Shown here: positions 34,049-42,333 of the stretch, piece after piece | Layout: every line of letters starts with the position of its first letter | Numbering within the stretch: the stretch's first letter is position 1 | From: JBNKHH01 sp050290245 | Lineage (GTDB): Bacteria > Pseudomonadota > Alphaproteobacteria > Rhodobacterales > Rhodobacteraceae | Assembly (NCBI GenBank): GCA_050290245.1 | Contig: JBNKHH010000010.1 | Coordinates: 1-53,091, forward strand | Length of the DNA stretch: 53,091 bases | Reading direction: 5' to 3' | The notes under the pieces: generated by a model | What the model saw: the letters and a program-made list of their open reading frames with translations, nothing else | Databases searched by the model: none | Told to the model about the DNA's origin: nothing | Translations under genes and position numbers: made by a program

Positions 34049-34984
34049 TCAGCCATCCTTTCCTGCCGTCCGCCAAAGACCTGTCCGCGCCACACGCGAC
34101 AACAGTTCGCGCCCCAGAACCGCCTCGCATTCTGCCGAAGACCGCATCATCGCCTCAAGGTCGATCCCGTGGTCGAGCCCTTCGGCCTCGAACAGGGTTA
34201 CAAGGTCCTCGGTTGCCACGTTACCTGTATCGCCCTGCCCGTAACTGATCTTCGTCGGATGCCCGCCGACACCGCCCATTGCGCTGTCGAAATAGAGGCA
34301 GCCCGCCTCAAGCGCCGCCATGCAATTAGCGAGCCCCGTGCCGCGCGTGTCGTGGAAATGCGCAACCGGCGCAACGCCCGGCACCTTGTCGATCAGCCGC
34401 CGGAACAGCGCCCGCACAGTCCTGGGCGACCCCGAGCCGATGGTGTCACCGATCGTCACCAACCCGGCTCCAAGATCGCGGAAGCGCGCGACATCCTCGA
34501 CCACACGGCCCGGATCGACCGCGCCCTCGAACGGACAGCCAAGCGCCATCGACACGACGCCGACAACCGTGAACCGGCCATCCGCCAGCCGGGCCATCTC
34601 CTCGACCTTCTGCCATTGCTCGACGCGGGTCGAGCGCAGATTCCGTGCCGTATGCGCCTCGGTCGCCGAGACCAAAAAGCTCAATTCCTCGGCCCCGTGC
34701 CCGGCCTCCAGATCGTCCAGCGCCCTCTCGACCGCACGGGGGTTCGGACAGGTCGCCTTGTAACGCACGCCCGGCGCACGCGTCAGCCCGGCCAGCACCT
34801 CGGACGCATCGGTGAAAGCAGGCACATGCTTGGGATGGGCATAGCTCGTCGCTTCGATCCTGCGAAACCCGGCCCGGCGAAATCCGTCGATAAGGCGCAA
34901 CTTTGCATCCAGGGCCGGAACCTGCGGTTCGTGTTGCAGCCCGTCGCGGGCAAAACACTCACATAAGACGATCTTTTCAGCCAT
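34049..34984 (-). CDS. HMG-CoA-lyase-like enzyme lacking the catalytic cysteine
   Basis: 311 aa HMGL-like TIM barrel. RDGLQHEP at 13-20 (Arg13, Asp14) and HFHDT at 209-213 (metal ligands His209 and His211) are as in hydroxymethylglutaryl-CoA lyases, and TGNVATEDLV follows as normal. The glycine loop that carries the catalytic Cys in true lyases (GGCPY) reads GGHPT here, with His242 in that place. This suggests altered chemistry: a different 3-hydroxyacyl-CoA or aldol-type substrate, or weak HMG-CoA activity. First gene of the CoA operon; the ATG at 34984 has GAGGG upstream. HMG-CoA lyase in leucine breakdown is therefore not assumed. Confidence 0.8.
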   Translation of the reverse strand: MAEKIVLCECFARDGLQHEPQVPALDAKLRLIDGFRRAGFRRIEATSYAHPKHVPAFTDASEVLAGLTRAPGVRYKATCPNPRAVERALDDLEAGHGAEELSFLVSATEAHTARNLRSTRVEQWQKVEEMARLADGRFTVVGVVSMALGCPFEGAVDPGRVVEDVARFRDLGAGLVTIGDTIGSGSPRTVRALFRRLIDKVPGVAPVAHFHDTRGTGLANCMAALEAGCLYFDSAMGGVGGHPTKISYGQGDTGNVATEDLVTLFEAEGLDHGIDLEAMMRSSAECEAVLGRELLSRVARTGLWRTAGKDG

Positions 34985-35307
34985 ACAGCCCTCATTTTGT
35001 TGTTATTATCAACTATTTTTACACCCCTTCAACCTCTTTTCCAAAATCACTTAAAATCCTGCTTTATTAATCGATTAAGAAATTTTCCGCTCAAAATTTC
35101 ACAACAGATACTCTAAAAGAAACAGCTTTATAGTTGCAGCCATCAACTGTTCTCACACGCCCCTCAACAACCAATTCATTCAGCCGAGTCGAACCCAAAT
35201 CAGGTTGCCACAACATATTGAATGCACCCGCCGCAGTCCTCGCCCTGACCTTCGGAACGTGAAAAGCGCTTGTGGACAGAGCCAATGCCGCGGCAAGCTG
35301 ACCTCCG
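34985..35307. other. AT-rich divergent intergenic region
   Basis: 323 bases between the CoA operon start and the plus-strand enolase-superfamily gene. 34985-35110 is markedly AT-rich against the GC-rich background, which fits promoter DNA for the operon. A 42-codon minus-strand frame (35217-35092, MLWQPDLGSTRLNELVVEGR...) ends in this region but has no SD; it could be a remnant. No clear dyad was found. Confidence 0.45.
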
Positions 35308-36411
35308 ATGCCACGCCTGACCCACGCCTCGTTGTTCGAACTACACCTGCCCCTGGCTGGCGCAGTGAACTGGACGGTCGGCGGCACGGAAAGCGCCGTT
35401 CCGTACCTCGTTGTGCTTCTCCACGACGACGCGGGTCGCATCGGCGGGGCCGAGATCACATGCCGCCCTTCGTGGAATGCAATGACGCCCGGGCTCCTGG
35501 CCCGAGCATTCGCCGACATCGCCTGGCCTCGCCTGACGGCGCTTGACCTTCCCGAGACCGCTGGCAACGCCGCCCTGACCGCGGCCGACACCGCGCTGAC
35601 ACCGATACGCGGCGCGACCGCCCTGAGGGCTGTCGCGGACAACGCCTGGCGCGATCTTCTGGCCCCGGCCGCGCCCGCATCGGACTCTGTCAAAGCCACC
35701 GTGGTCCTGACGCGCGATGTCCCCGAGGCCATGGCGGACGCGGCCCTTCAGGCGCGCGACGAGATGGGTGTAAACGCCTTTAAGGTCAAACTCGGCCAGA
35801 GCATCGAAACCGACACTGCCGTTCTTGAGGCACTTCGCAAGACCCTTGGGGAACAGGCAGAATTGTCAGGTGACGCGAATTCATCCTACAGCTTCGCCGA
35901 CCTCTCCCGTCTTTGGGACATGGCGCGTGACCTTTCCCTCGACTACCTCGAGGACCCATGCCCGCTCTGGCCCGATCTTGACGCCTTCATGGCCTGTGCG
36001 GCCGCCCCTGTCCCCGTTGTCGCAGACAAGCCGATTGAAAACGCCCGGATCGCCGAGACGCTTGTCCGCATGGGTCTTTCCTGTACCTCTGCCAAACCCA
36101 GCCGGATCGGAACGACCGAGGCCCTTGACCTCGCGCGCCGCCTTGGCGCGCGGAACGGGCGCATCGTCAACGGCACCTACTCGGAGAGCGCCTTCGGAGC
36201 ACACGCCCAGATCGCTTTCGCCCAATCCTTGCCACCCGGACTGGCCTGGCCGCACGAAGTCGTCTTCCATCGCGAACTCACGGATCAATTCGCGCCACCT
36301 CCCAGGATCGAAGACGGCTACGCCGCACCTGTCGCGGGACGCGCCACGGATGCAATTGATCTCGATGCTCTGGGCCGACTGGCCACTGCAAGCCACAGGC
36401 TCACCGCCTGA
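35308..36411 (+). CDS. Mandelate racemase/muconate lactonizing (enolase superfamily) enzyme
   Basis: 367 aa. The N-terminal capping domain (to about 110) precedes a barrel with FKVK (Lys159, Lys161), SGDANSS (Asp189), YLEDP (Glu215), VVADKP (Asp240) and TSAKPSRIG (Lys263). These give the three metal ligands and both catalytic lysines of the MLE subgroup. The subgroup contains muconate cycloisomerases, dipeptide epimerases, N-succinylamino acid racemases and hydroxyproline or betaine epimerases, so epimerisation or cycloisomerisation is likely and sugar-acid dehydration less so. Its SD is weak. It stands alone between two minus-strand operons, convergent with the mutase gene. Confidence 0.82.
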   Translation: MPRLTHASLFELHLPLAGAVNWTVGGTESAVPYLVVLLHDDAGRIGGAEITCRPSWNAMTPGLLARAFADIAWPRLTALDLPETAGNAALTAADTALTPIRGATALRAVADNAWRDLLAPAAPASDSVKATVVLTRDVPEAMADAALQARDEMGVNAFKVKLGQSIETDTAVLEALRKTLGEQAELSGDANSSYSFADLSRLWDMARDLSLDYLEDPCPLWPDLDAFMACAAAPVPVVADKPIENARIAETLVRMGLSCTSAKPSRIGTTEALDLARRLGARNGRIVNGTYSESAFGAHAQIAFAQSLPPGLAWPHEVVFHRELTDQFAPPPRIEDGYAAPVAGRATDAIDLDALGRLATASHRLTA

Positions 36412-36484
36412 CGGCCATGAACCACGGATGCGCATTCCAACGATTGTATCGCCGCGCACAGACCCGCGCAGCAGAGCTAGCCAG

Positions 36485-37870
36485 CTAGGCGGAAGCCCTG
36501 CGCAAGCCGGCCAGGGCTTTGCCCAGGACCACTTCGGCAGTCTCGGCACTCTCGGCTTCGACATAACAGCGAAGCTCGGGCGCATTCCCGGAAGGCCGGA
36601 TATGCACTACGAGTCCACTATCGAAGGTCAGGCGTGCGCCGTCGGTCGTGTCCGTACCCATCACCGCGCCCAGCCCGTCCGGCAGCACCGACAAATCACC
36701 GGCAAGAATCGCTTCGACGATCCCCACCGAAACCTCGCGCGGAATGTCCTGCAACCGGTCCGTCGCCGTCCGGCGCTCGGGGAAACCGGCCAGCATCTCC
36801 GACACAGGCACCCCGACCTCGGCGGCCGCCGCAAGGGTGGCAACGATCGGCAGGAGTGCATCGCGCGTCATCAGGGCGGGCAGAGCGACGCCCTCGCGCG
36901 CTACGTCCCAGCCAAGAAGGAACCCGCCGTTGGGCTCATATCCCGCGACCCGCGCCACGCCTTCGGACATGCGCGCCTCCATCTGAGCAATGACATACGG
37001 AGAGCCGATCTTGGTGCGCGACACCCCGGCAAAAGTCCCCATCAGATCGACCAGCGTATTCGCCGACACGGTGGTGACGACCTCTTCCGCCCCGCACCAC
37101 CGCGCCGCCACTGGGCCCAAGATATCGCCCGGCACGACGCGTCCCTGATCGTCGATGAACAACGGCCGGTCCGCATCCCCGTCGGTCGAAACCAGCGCGT
37201 CCAAACCGTGCTCGGTTACCCAGCCTGCAAGCATCTCGCGCGTCGGTGCGTCCACGGCCTCGGTGTCCACCGGCACGAAGGTCTCAGAGGCACCGAGCGC
37301 CACGACAGCCGCCCCAAGCCCCTCCAGGATGGCGGGCAAGACCTCGCTTGCAGCCGAGGAATGCAACCAGACGCCGATCCGACGGCCCGACAACACGCCC
37401 TTTGGCAAACCGTTGACATAGCGCGCCACGTAGGCGTCGCGCGGGACATCAGTGACCTCGATGTCCGCCTCGGCCTCCTCAAGAACCCAGCCTTCGACCG
37501 CCGCACCCAACGGTTCCTCGTCCGCCTTGGTGAACTCACCCTTCGACGTATAGAACTTCAACCCGTTCCGGTCCGCCGGAATATGGCTGCCGGTCACCAT
37601 GATCGACAGGGTTCCTGCCTCAAGGGCAGCTCCCGCCATGCCCGGCGTCGGCAGAACTCCGCAATCGACCACGCGCAGCCCCTGCGACGCGGCCCCCCTT
37701 GCCACTGCAGCGGCAATCCGCGCCGACGAGTCCCGCTTGTCCTGCCCGACGAACAAACGCCCATCGTGCCGGTGCAACGACACAAAGGCCGCCGCATAGG
37801 CCCCACACAGCTCGTCAGTCAGTTCGACCGACAACCCGCGCAATCCGCTCGTGCCAAATTTGGGGGCCAT
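36485..37870 (-). CDS. Phosphohexomutase (phosphomannomutase/phosphoglucomutase)
   Basis: 461 aa alpha-D-phosphohexomutase. FGTSGLRG at 5-12, the phosphoserine loop VTGSHIPADRNGLKFY with Ser95, metal loop STDGDADRP (Asp230, Asp232, Asp234), sugar loop EPNGG, and the phosphate-binding RPSGNAPE near the C-terminus. It interconverts hexose 1- and 6-phosphates. The substrate (mannose, glucose or glucosamine) cannot be fixed, but the EPNGG variant of the usual GExSG(H/N) loop is noteworthy. It is second in an operon with a 6-bp gap after the D-2-hydroxyacid dehydrogenase. Confidence 0.85.
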   Translation of the reverse strand: MAPKFGTSGLRGLSVELTDELCGAYAAAFVSLHRHDGRLFVGQDKRDSSARIAAAVARGAASQGLRVVDCGVLPTPGMAGAALEAGTLSIMVTGSHIPADRNGLKFYTSKGEFTKADEEPLGAAVEGWVLEEAEADIEVTDVPRDAYVARYVNGLPKGVLSGRRIGVWLHSSAASEVLPAILEGLGAAVVALGASETFVPVDTEAVDAPTREMLAGWVTEHGLDALVSTDGDADRPLFIDDQGRVVPGDILGPVAARWCGAEEVVTTVSANTLVDLMGTFAGVSRTKIGSPYVIAQMEARMSEGVARVAGYEPNGGFLLGWDVAREGVALPALMTRDALLPIVATLAAAAEVGVPVSEMLAGFPERRTATDRLQDIPREVSVGIVEAILAGDLSVLPDGLGAVMGTDTTDGARLTFDSGLVVHIRPSGNAPELRCYVEAESAETAEVVLGKALAGLRRASA

Positions 37871-37876
37871 GCCGCC

Positions 37877-38836
37877 TCACGTATTCAGGTGTTCACATTC
37901 CGCGACAGGGGTCAGTACACGACCGCTTTTCAGCCACTCCGCCAGGTTGTCGCACACAAGATCGCCCATGGCCTGACGGGTCTCGACCGTCGCACTTCCA
38001 ACATGCGGCAATAGAACGACATTTTCCATGGCCTTCAGGGCATCTGGGATTTTGGGCTCATGTTCAAACACATCCAGCCCCGCGGCGCCCAGGCGTCCGG
38101 CCTCCAGCGCCGCGACCAGTGCGGCCTCATCCACGACCGAGCCGCGCGCCACGTTCACCAGGATGCCCTCAGGCCCAAGCGCATCGATCACCGCGCCATC
38201 GACCAGGTGCTGCGTTCCTGCGCCCCCCGGAGTGATGACGATCAGAACGTCGCAATCGCGCGCCATGTCAACAAGATCGCCGTAATAGGTGTAGGGCACA
38301 TCCTTGGCGCTGCGGGAATGATAGACGACAGTCGCATCGAACATTTCGGCCTGCCTGGCGATCGTCTGCCCGATCCGCCCCAGACCAACGATCCCGACCG
38401 TCCGATTGCGTACGCTCCGAGTCAGGGGATAAGGTCCCTCCGCCTCCCAGGTTCCCGAGCGTGCCCAGGCCTCGGAGGGCAACAACTGGCGGCTGACCGC
38501 CAGCCACAGCATGATCGCCGTATCCGCCACTTCGTCGTTCAGAACGTCCGGCGTGTTTGACACCACGATGCCGCGCTCGGCCGCTCCCGCGGCGTCAATG
38601 CTGTCATAGCCGACGCCAAAACTGGATATGACCTTCAGGTTCGGCAGTGCCGCCATCACCTCGGGCGCTATGCCCTTCATGGTCGCCACCGCCTCGAAAT
38701 CACCGCCGCGCTCGGCCAGAAAGCCCGCCGCGTCGTCGGGCAAGACCGTCACCGCAAACCCCTGGGCCAGCTTTTCAGCCATCCTTTCGGAAACGATTCC
38801 GATCTGCAAAAGAGATTTCATATCAGCCACTTGCAT
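37877..38836 (-). CDS. D-2-hydroxyacid dehydrogenase (glyoxylate/hydroxypyruvate reductase-like)
   Basis: 319 aa from ATG 38836 (GAGG upstream). NAD-binding GLGRIGQTIA near residue 145-155, catalytic Arg in NVARGSVVDE, Glu in FEHEPKIP and His in LLPHVGSAT, the complete D-isomer 2-hydroxyacid dehydrogenase triad. Typical length 310-330 aa. Likely reduces glyoxylate or hydroxypyruvate; it may feed the acid-sugar chemistry coded nearby. Divergent from the SDR gene at 38955. Confidence 0.87.
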   Translation of the reverse strand: MQVADMKSLLQIGIVSERMAEKLAQGFAVTVLPDDAAGFLAERGGDFEAVATMKGIAPEVMAALPNLKVISSFGVGYDSIDAAGAAERGIVVSNTPDVLNDEVADTAIMLWLAVSRQLLPSEAWARSGTWEAEGPYPLTRSVRNRTVGIVGLGRIGQTIARQAEMFDATVVYHSRSAKDVPYTYYGDLVDMARDCDVLIVITPGGAGTQHLVDGAVIDALGPEGILVNVARGSVVDEAALVAALEAGRLGAAGLDVFEHEPKIPDALKAMENVVLLPHVGSATVETRQAMGDLVCDNLAEWLKSGRVLTPVAECEHLNT

Positions 38837-38954
38837 CCATCCTCTAAATCTCATCTCCGGCTAAGTCACGCCAATGCGCTGCCAGCATCTCAAATAGCCC
38901 CTAGTGGAACGTCACGCGAAATTCTAGGGTCTGCACGAATCCGGGAGAACTTAT

Positions 38955-39719
38955 TTGCCATCAGAACTCTTTGACCTCAGCGGTCGCCGGGTCCTTGTGA
39001 CCGGCTCCAGCAAGGGCATCGGCCGCGCCTTGGCCGAAGGCCTGGCCGAACATGGCGCCCACGTCGTTGTGAACGCGCGCGGGGCCGGTGCGCTTGAGAC
39101 CGCGGCCGCCGAAATGCGCGCCGCCGGGCACTCGGTATCCACTGCACCCTTCGATGTGACAGACGCCGACGCCGTGAACCAAGCCATTGCGGAGATCGAG
39201 GCCGAAGGGCCGCTTGACGGGCTGATCAACAACGCGGGAATGCAGTTTCGCACCCCGCTCCAGGACTTTCCCGAAGACAAGTGGGACGACCTATTCGCCA
39301 CCAATGTCAAAAGCGCCTTTCTGGTCGGCCGGGCCGTCGCCCGCGCCATGATTGCGCGCGGCCGTGGACGCATCGTCAACATCGCCTCGGTGCAAAGCGA
39401 ACTGGCACGCCCCGGCATCGCGCCCTACACGGCCACCAAGGGCGCCGTGCGCAACCTCACCCGCGGCATGGCCACCGACTGGGCGGCCCATGGCCTCCAG
39501 GTCAACGCCATCGCCCCCGGCTATTTCAAGACGCCTCTGAATCAAGCGCTTGTCGACGACCCGGCCTTCTCCGAATGGCTGGCCAAACGCACTCCCGCCG
39601 GACGCTGGGGCGAAGTCAAAGAACTGCAGGGCGCCGCCGTTTTCCTGATTTCGGACGCGGCCAGTTTCATGAACGGACAAACGATATTTGTCGACGGCGG
39701 CATAACCGCCTCGATCTGA
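38955..39719 (+). CDS. SDR oxidoreductase, gluconate 5-dehydrogenase-like
   Basis: 254 aa from a TTG at 38955 with GGGAGAA upstream. Classical SDR: cofactor motif TGSSKGIG near 17-24, NNAG near 95, Ser in NIASVQS and the catalytic YTATKG (Tyr and Lys). The sequence DLSGRRVLVTGSSKGIG and the end GGITASI resemble IdnO/Gno-type enzymes that oxidise or reduce gluconate at C5. It is 11 bp upstream of the DenD-like gene, so both form an operon. Confidence 0.85.
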   Translation: MPSELFDLSGRRVLVTGSSKGIGRALAEGLAEHGAHVVVNARGAGALETAAAEMRAAGHSVSTAPFDVTDADAVNQAIAEIEAEGPLDGLINNAGMQFRTPLQDFPEDKWDDLFATNVKSAFLVGRAVARAMIARGRGRIVNIASVQSELARPGIAPYTATKGAVRNLTRGMATDWAAHGLQVNAIAPGYFKTPLNQALVDDPAFSEWLAKRTPAGRWGEVKELQGAAVFLISDAASFMNGQTIFVDGGITASI

Positions 39720-39730
39720 AGGAGACACAC

Positions 39731-40702
39731 ATGAGCAAGATCCTGATCATCGGCGGCGGCGGCATGGTCGGCCAGAAACTGGCCCAATCCCTCGCCGACA
39801 GCCCGTTCAATCAGGGCGACGAAGTGACACTCTTCGACATGGCCTTCCCGCCCGAAGGCGGCGCCCCGGCGTCGCAGAAACTTCCCGGCAACATCACCGA
39901 TGCCGGCGCGATCAAGCGCCTTGCCGCGGGCCGCCCGGACTACGTCTTCCACCTCGCCGCCATTGTCTCGGGCCAGGCCGAAACCGACTTCGACCTGGGC
40001 TGGAACGTCAACATGGTGGCTTTCCGCACCTTCCTCGAAGCTTTCCGCGCCGAGGTCGAGGCCTCGGGTGGCAGCTATAAGCCGCGCATCGTCTTCACCT
40101 CGTCTATCGCCGTCTTCGGTGCTCCCTTTCCCGACAAGATCGGCGACGAATTCTTCTGCGCTCCCCAGACGTCATACGGTGCGCAGAAGGCGATTTCCGA
40201 GCTGATGCTGACCGATTACATCCGCAAGGGGTTCTTCGACGGCATGTCGATCCGCCTGCCTACGATCTGCGTCCGGCCCGGCAAACCCAACCTGGCCGCC
40301 TCGTCCTTTTTCTCAGGCATCATCCGCGAACCGCTGAACGGGCACGAGGCGATCTTGCCGGTCCCCGACACCGTCCGCCACTGGCACGCGTCGCCGCGCT
40401 CGGCGGCGGGCTTCCTGCGCCACGCCGCCACGCTCGACACCGACCAGCTCGGCGCGCGCCGCGCCCTCAACATGCCCGGCGTCTCCTGCACCGTCGCAGA
40501 ACAGATCGAGGCCCTGCGCGAGATCGCCGGCGAAGATGTGGTCGCCCGCATCAAACCCGAACCCAATGACGCGATCATGGCCATCGTCGCCGGCTGGCCC
40601 CGCGACTTCGACCCGCAGCGCGCCATCGGCCTCGGCTTCACCGCCGAACCCGACTTCAAAACGATCATCGAGACCTACATCGCCGACGATTTGAAAAAGT
40701 AA
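39731..40702 (+). CDS. denD: D-erythronate dehydrogenase-like NAD-dependent epimerase/dehydratase (DenD)
   Basis: 323 aa extended-SDR protein. GGGGMVGQKL at 8-17 binds NAD, YVFHLAAIVSGQAE and TSSIAVFG follow, and the catalytic SYGAQKAISE holds Tyr and Lys. RLPTICVRPGKPN is a strongly conserved DenD segment. DenD oxidises D-erythronate to 2-oxo-tetronate. SD GGAGA before the ATG. The usual downstream partners of described erythronate pathways (OtnI, DUF1537 kinase, OtnC) are not in the window. Confidence 0.85.
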   Translation: MSKILIIGGGGMVGQKLAQSLADSPFNQGDEVTLFDMAFPPEGGAPASQKLPGNITDAGAIKRLAAGRPDYVFHLAAIVSGQAETDFDLGWNVNMVAFRTFLEAFRAEVEASGGSYKPRIVFTSSIAVFGAPFPDKIGDEFFCAPQTSYGAQKAISELMLTDYIRKGFFDGMSIRLPTICVRPGKPNLAASSFFSGIIREPLNGHEAILPVPDTVRHWHASPRSAAGFLRHAATLDTDQLGARRALNMPGVSCTVAEQIEALREIAGEDVVARIKPEPNDAIMAIVAGWPRDFDPQRAIGLGFTAEPDFKTIIETYIADDLKK

Positions 40703-40740
40703 ATTCACAGGGCTGCGCTTCCTCCCGGACCCGCCGCCCC

Positions 40741-40802
40741 TTTTCTTCTTGGTTGAAATATCCCGGGGGAGCCGCCGTCAGGCGACGGGGGCAGAGCCCC
40801 CT
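40741..40802. repeat. Intergenic palindromic element, copy 1 (terminator-like)
   Basis: TTCTTCTT...GAAATATCCCGGGGGAG (from 40741), a CGCCGTC/GACGG-type dyad, then GGGGGC-AGA-GCCCCC (40787-40801). The last stem overlaps the stop codon of the minus-strand gene at 40801. The same core and stem recur at 52341-52380. Probably acts as a terminator for both converging genes; this family of elements is common in Rhodobacteraceae as far as I recall. Confidence 0.65.
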
Positions 40803-42141
40803 ACTCCTCCATCATCCCGCGCTGCTCGTCCCTTAGGGCAAAGATATCCAGGTCATCCACCACCTCGACATCGTCCAGTGTCACCACCTGGTCCTTTGCC
40901 ACATCCCGCTTCAGCCGGATGTGATGCGCCAGCCCTATCGGCAATGCGTTGACCGGTGCCGCCACCCGCGCCGGGATGGCCTTGGCCCAGACCTTGTATC
41001 CACCCTCGCCATCAAGGTATTCGCCCGCCTTGCTGTCGCTCTTGGCCGTCGCAACTGCATCGGCGCGGTACCGGATCGACGACCCCGTCGCCTCGCGCCT
41101 CAGCACCGCGTTCAGCACCGAGACGCTGGTCTCCAGCCCGATCAGGTGAAACGGCCGCCACATGGATCCGTACCAGCCCGATTTGTCGGTCGAGAGACCG
41201 TACTGCTGGAAACAGTCGCGCGTATAGGCATCGGGCGCCTTGAAGGTCACGAACATGCCGTACTGGATATTGTTCAACACCACGCGCCCGTCCGGCTCAC
41301 GGCTGGCGGCGATATCGACCAGACCGGGCTTCTCGAGCCGTCCGCCGTCGCTCACCGGCTTGAAGACTTCCGCCAGGTCCTGGAGGCCCGACGGGTGAAA
41401 CGCCAACCCGTCCTCAGGGCAATCCATGCCCGTGCCGTTCGCCACCGCCGCCATCTCGATTGCCGCCTTGGTGCCGTCGGTGAACGAGTTGTACATCTTG
41501 GGATTGAAGTCCCCCGCCGCGACTTCTTCGTCCGTCCAGCCGAAATAGCCCCAGACAGTGTCCGGCGTCGAATAGCGATAGGGCGGCGCGAAATTCATCC
41601 CCTTGCCCGCCGCGACAAGTTCGAACCCGCAGGATTTGCACCAGTCGACCAACTCGCATATGGCAGCAGGCTGATCGCCATAGGCCATCGAATAGACAAC
41701 GCCTTTCTCCGCCGCCCGCCTGGCCAGGACCGGACCGCACATCACGTCCGCCTCGACGTTGACCATGATCACGTGCTTGCCCGCCTCGATGGCCGCCAGC
41801 GCATGACGAACACCGGCGATCGGATGGCCCGTCGCTTCGATCACGCATTCGATCCCGTCATGGGAGAACAGCGCGCCCGCGTCATCGGTGACAAAGGTCT
41901 TGCCACTGTCATAGGCTTCGGGCAGCGAACCGGCATCGTATTGCGCCGCATCCCACCCAACCCGCTTGAACGACCCGCGCGCCTTTTCAACGTCCAGGTC
42001 CGCCACTCCGACAACGTGGTAGCCGTCGATGTGCTTGGCCTGCGCCAGGATCATCGAACCGAATTTCCCCGCTCCGATCAAACCGATCCGAACCGGCCTC
42101 CCGTCGGCGTTGCGCGCTGCCAGCATGGACGACAGGTTCAT
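40801..42141 (-). CDS. NAD(P)-dependent oxidoreductase with C-terminal SAF domain
   Basis: 446 aa from ATG 42141 (GAGGGAGAAG upstream). N-terminal Rossmann fold with RIGLIGAGKFGSMI near 17-30 and homoserine-dehydrogenase-like continuation (VIEATGHPIAGVRHALAAIEAGKHVIMVNVEADV); the C-terminal ~75 residues (AAPVNALPIGLAHHIRLKRDVAKDQVVTLDDVEV) form an SAF-type domain. Such proteins have been mis-annotated as flagellar FlgA-like. They occur in sugar-alcohol and acid-sugar loci; the reaction is not established from sequence. It is divergent from the transketolase operon. Confidence 0.8.
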   Translation of the reverse strand: MNLSSMLAARNADGRPVRIGLIGAGKFGSMILAQAKHIDGYHVVGVADLDVEKARGSFKRVGWDAAQYDAGSLPEAYDSGKTFVTDDAGALFSHDGIECVIEATGHPIAGVRHALAAIEAGKHVIMVNVEADVMCGPVLARRAAEKGVVYSMAYGDQPAAICELVDWCKSCGFELVAAGKGMNFAPPYRYSTPDTVWGYFGWTDEEVAAGDFNPKMYNSFTDGTKAAIEMAAVANGTGMDCPEDGLAFHPSGLQDLAEVFKPVSDGGRLEKPGLVDIAASREPDGRVVLNNIQYGMFVTFKAPDAYTRDCFQQYGLSTDKSGWYGSMWRPFHLIGLETSVSVLNAVLRREATGSSIRYRADAVATAKSDSKAGEYLDGEGGYKVWAKAIPARVAAPVNALPIGLAHHIRLKRDVAKDQVVTLDDVEVVDDLDIFALRDEQRGMMEE

Positions 42142-42228
42142 AGTCTTCTCCCTCAAAGATTTCTGACATGTTGTGCGCACGATAGGTCCGGCTGGCCAAG
42201 CGCGACCATGCCGAAAAACCGAATCTAC

Positions 42229-42257
42229 GTTTAAGTTTTCCTACATATTGGTTTAAG
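42229..42257. promoter_or_regulatory. Direct repeat GTTTAAG spaced 22 bp in divergent promoter region
   Basis: GTTTAAG occurs at 42229-42235 and 42251-42257, exactly 22 bp apart (two helical turns), in the 192-bp gap between the SAF oxidoreductase and the transketolase genes. This spacing suits a regulator binding one DNA face. A GTGCGCAC palindrome lies at 42173-42180. Confidence 0.3.
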
Positions 42258-42333
42258 AAATGCGCCTTGTGCCCCCGCGCGCGTCTGGCACAATTCGCGC
42301 AAACCGCAAGCCTTGCGGGCCAAGGGGGAGCTC

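Noticed and set aside
34049..34984. Annotation as a true HMG-CoA lyase (mvaB) of leucine breakdown
   Set aside because: The catalytic Cys loop is changed to GGHPT and no other leucine-pathway genes (isovaleryl-CoA dehydrogenase, methylcrotonyl-CoA carboxylase) are nearby.
35092..35217. 42-codon minus-strand frame MLWQPDLGSTRLNELVVEGR...
   Set aside because: No SD and no family; the ORF containing it is otherwise antisense to the enolase-superfamily gene. Kept only as a possible remnant.
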